Origin: an uncultured Spartobacteria bacterium
GTDB taxonomy: Bacteria; Verrucomicrobiota; Verrucomicrobiia; Chthoniobacterales; Chthoniobacteraceae
DNA: 64,000 bases
NCBI GenBank assembly: GCA_903882875.1
Contig: CAIRYQ010000123.1
Location: 21,963 to 85,962, forward strand
Reading direction: 5' to 3'
The position numbers were made by a program, and so were the translations under genes. The notes below the pieces were generated by a model. The model was not told the origin of the DNA. It ran no database searches and saw only the letters and a program-made list of their open reading frames with translations. The stretch's first letter is position 1; every line of letters starts with the position of its first letter. Below, piece by piece: positions 63,997 through 64,000 of this stretch.

Positions 63997-64000
63997 GGAA

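Overview
The window looks like chromosomal DNA of a high-GC member of the Verrucomicrobiota or a close PVC-superphylum relative. The call rests on family content: DUF1501, DUF1552, DUF1592-type (PSD) cytochrome, DUF1080, ThuA, PVC-type dehydrogenase, PQQ-like propeller, VIT/VWA and Tat-exported sugar-isomerase-like proteins. No rRNA or tRNA gene was recognised and no taxonomic marker search could be run.

Layout. 1-2766: two overlapping acyltransferase-3 genes (the first cut by the window edge) and a tyrosine recombinase. 2770-5656 (minus): a fused two-domain ABC permease, an aquaporin and a thioredoxin-type arsenate reductase. 5783-9817 (plus): a small lipoprotein, a strong terminator, then tyrA-aroA-cmk-plsC. 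10152-11800 (minus): histidine decarboxylase overlapping a double-ACT protein. 11959-16247: DUF1501 protein, secreted hydrolase, an AT-richer orphan that may be an ADP-ribosyltransferase-like protein, and a secreted SGNH protein. 16482-19784 (plus): YmdB-type phosphodiesterase and an ABC exporter pair. 19805-27731 (minus): rhodanese, small secreted protein, VIT/VWA protein and a 1516-residue ThuA/discoidin/SGNH/PVC-dehydrogenase/cupredoxin fusion. 28167-33454: transaldolase, mqnD (futalosine menaquinone route), esterase, membrane protein, glutaredoxin, small secreted protein, upp. 33430-42538: amidase, Tat sugar-isomerase-like protein, PQQ propeller, DUF1080, and a DUF1592 cytochrome/DUF1552 pair.

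42539-45150 is the most unusual stretch. The N-terminal and C-terminal pieces of one class I (MmeI-like) DNA methyltransferase lie on the same strand, separated by an AT-richer two-gene module (a DUF6978-like protein and a DUF1828/DUF1829 protein). The module replaces the whole catalytic middle of the methyltransferase. A perfect 9-bp inverted repeat sits at the upstream junction. Both remnants also carry apparent single-base frameshifts.

45275-50138: a sugar dehydrogenase with two heme c sites, a decayed remnant and a large secreted protein resembling glycoside hydrolases. 50371-55254 (minus): a tight four-gene operon with the logic of the Arn lipid-modification system (GT-C, SDR, aminotransferase, GT2). 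55427-61934 (minus): PQQ propeller, M24 aminopeptidase, and an FtsX-type permease coupled to an AttH/CrtC-like protein. 62107-63849: metG, followed by a terminator and a REP-like palindromic element.

A recurrent non-coding pattern is degenerate tandem repeats of period 7 (less often 8 or 9) just upstream of start codons. They occur upstream of tyrA, DUF1080, the M24 peptidase, the FtsX permease, metG, the secreted hydrolase and the sugar dehydrogenase. Their function is unknown.
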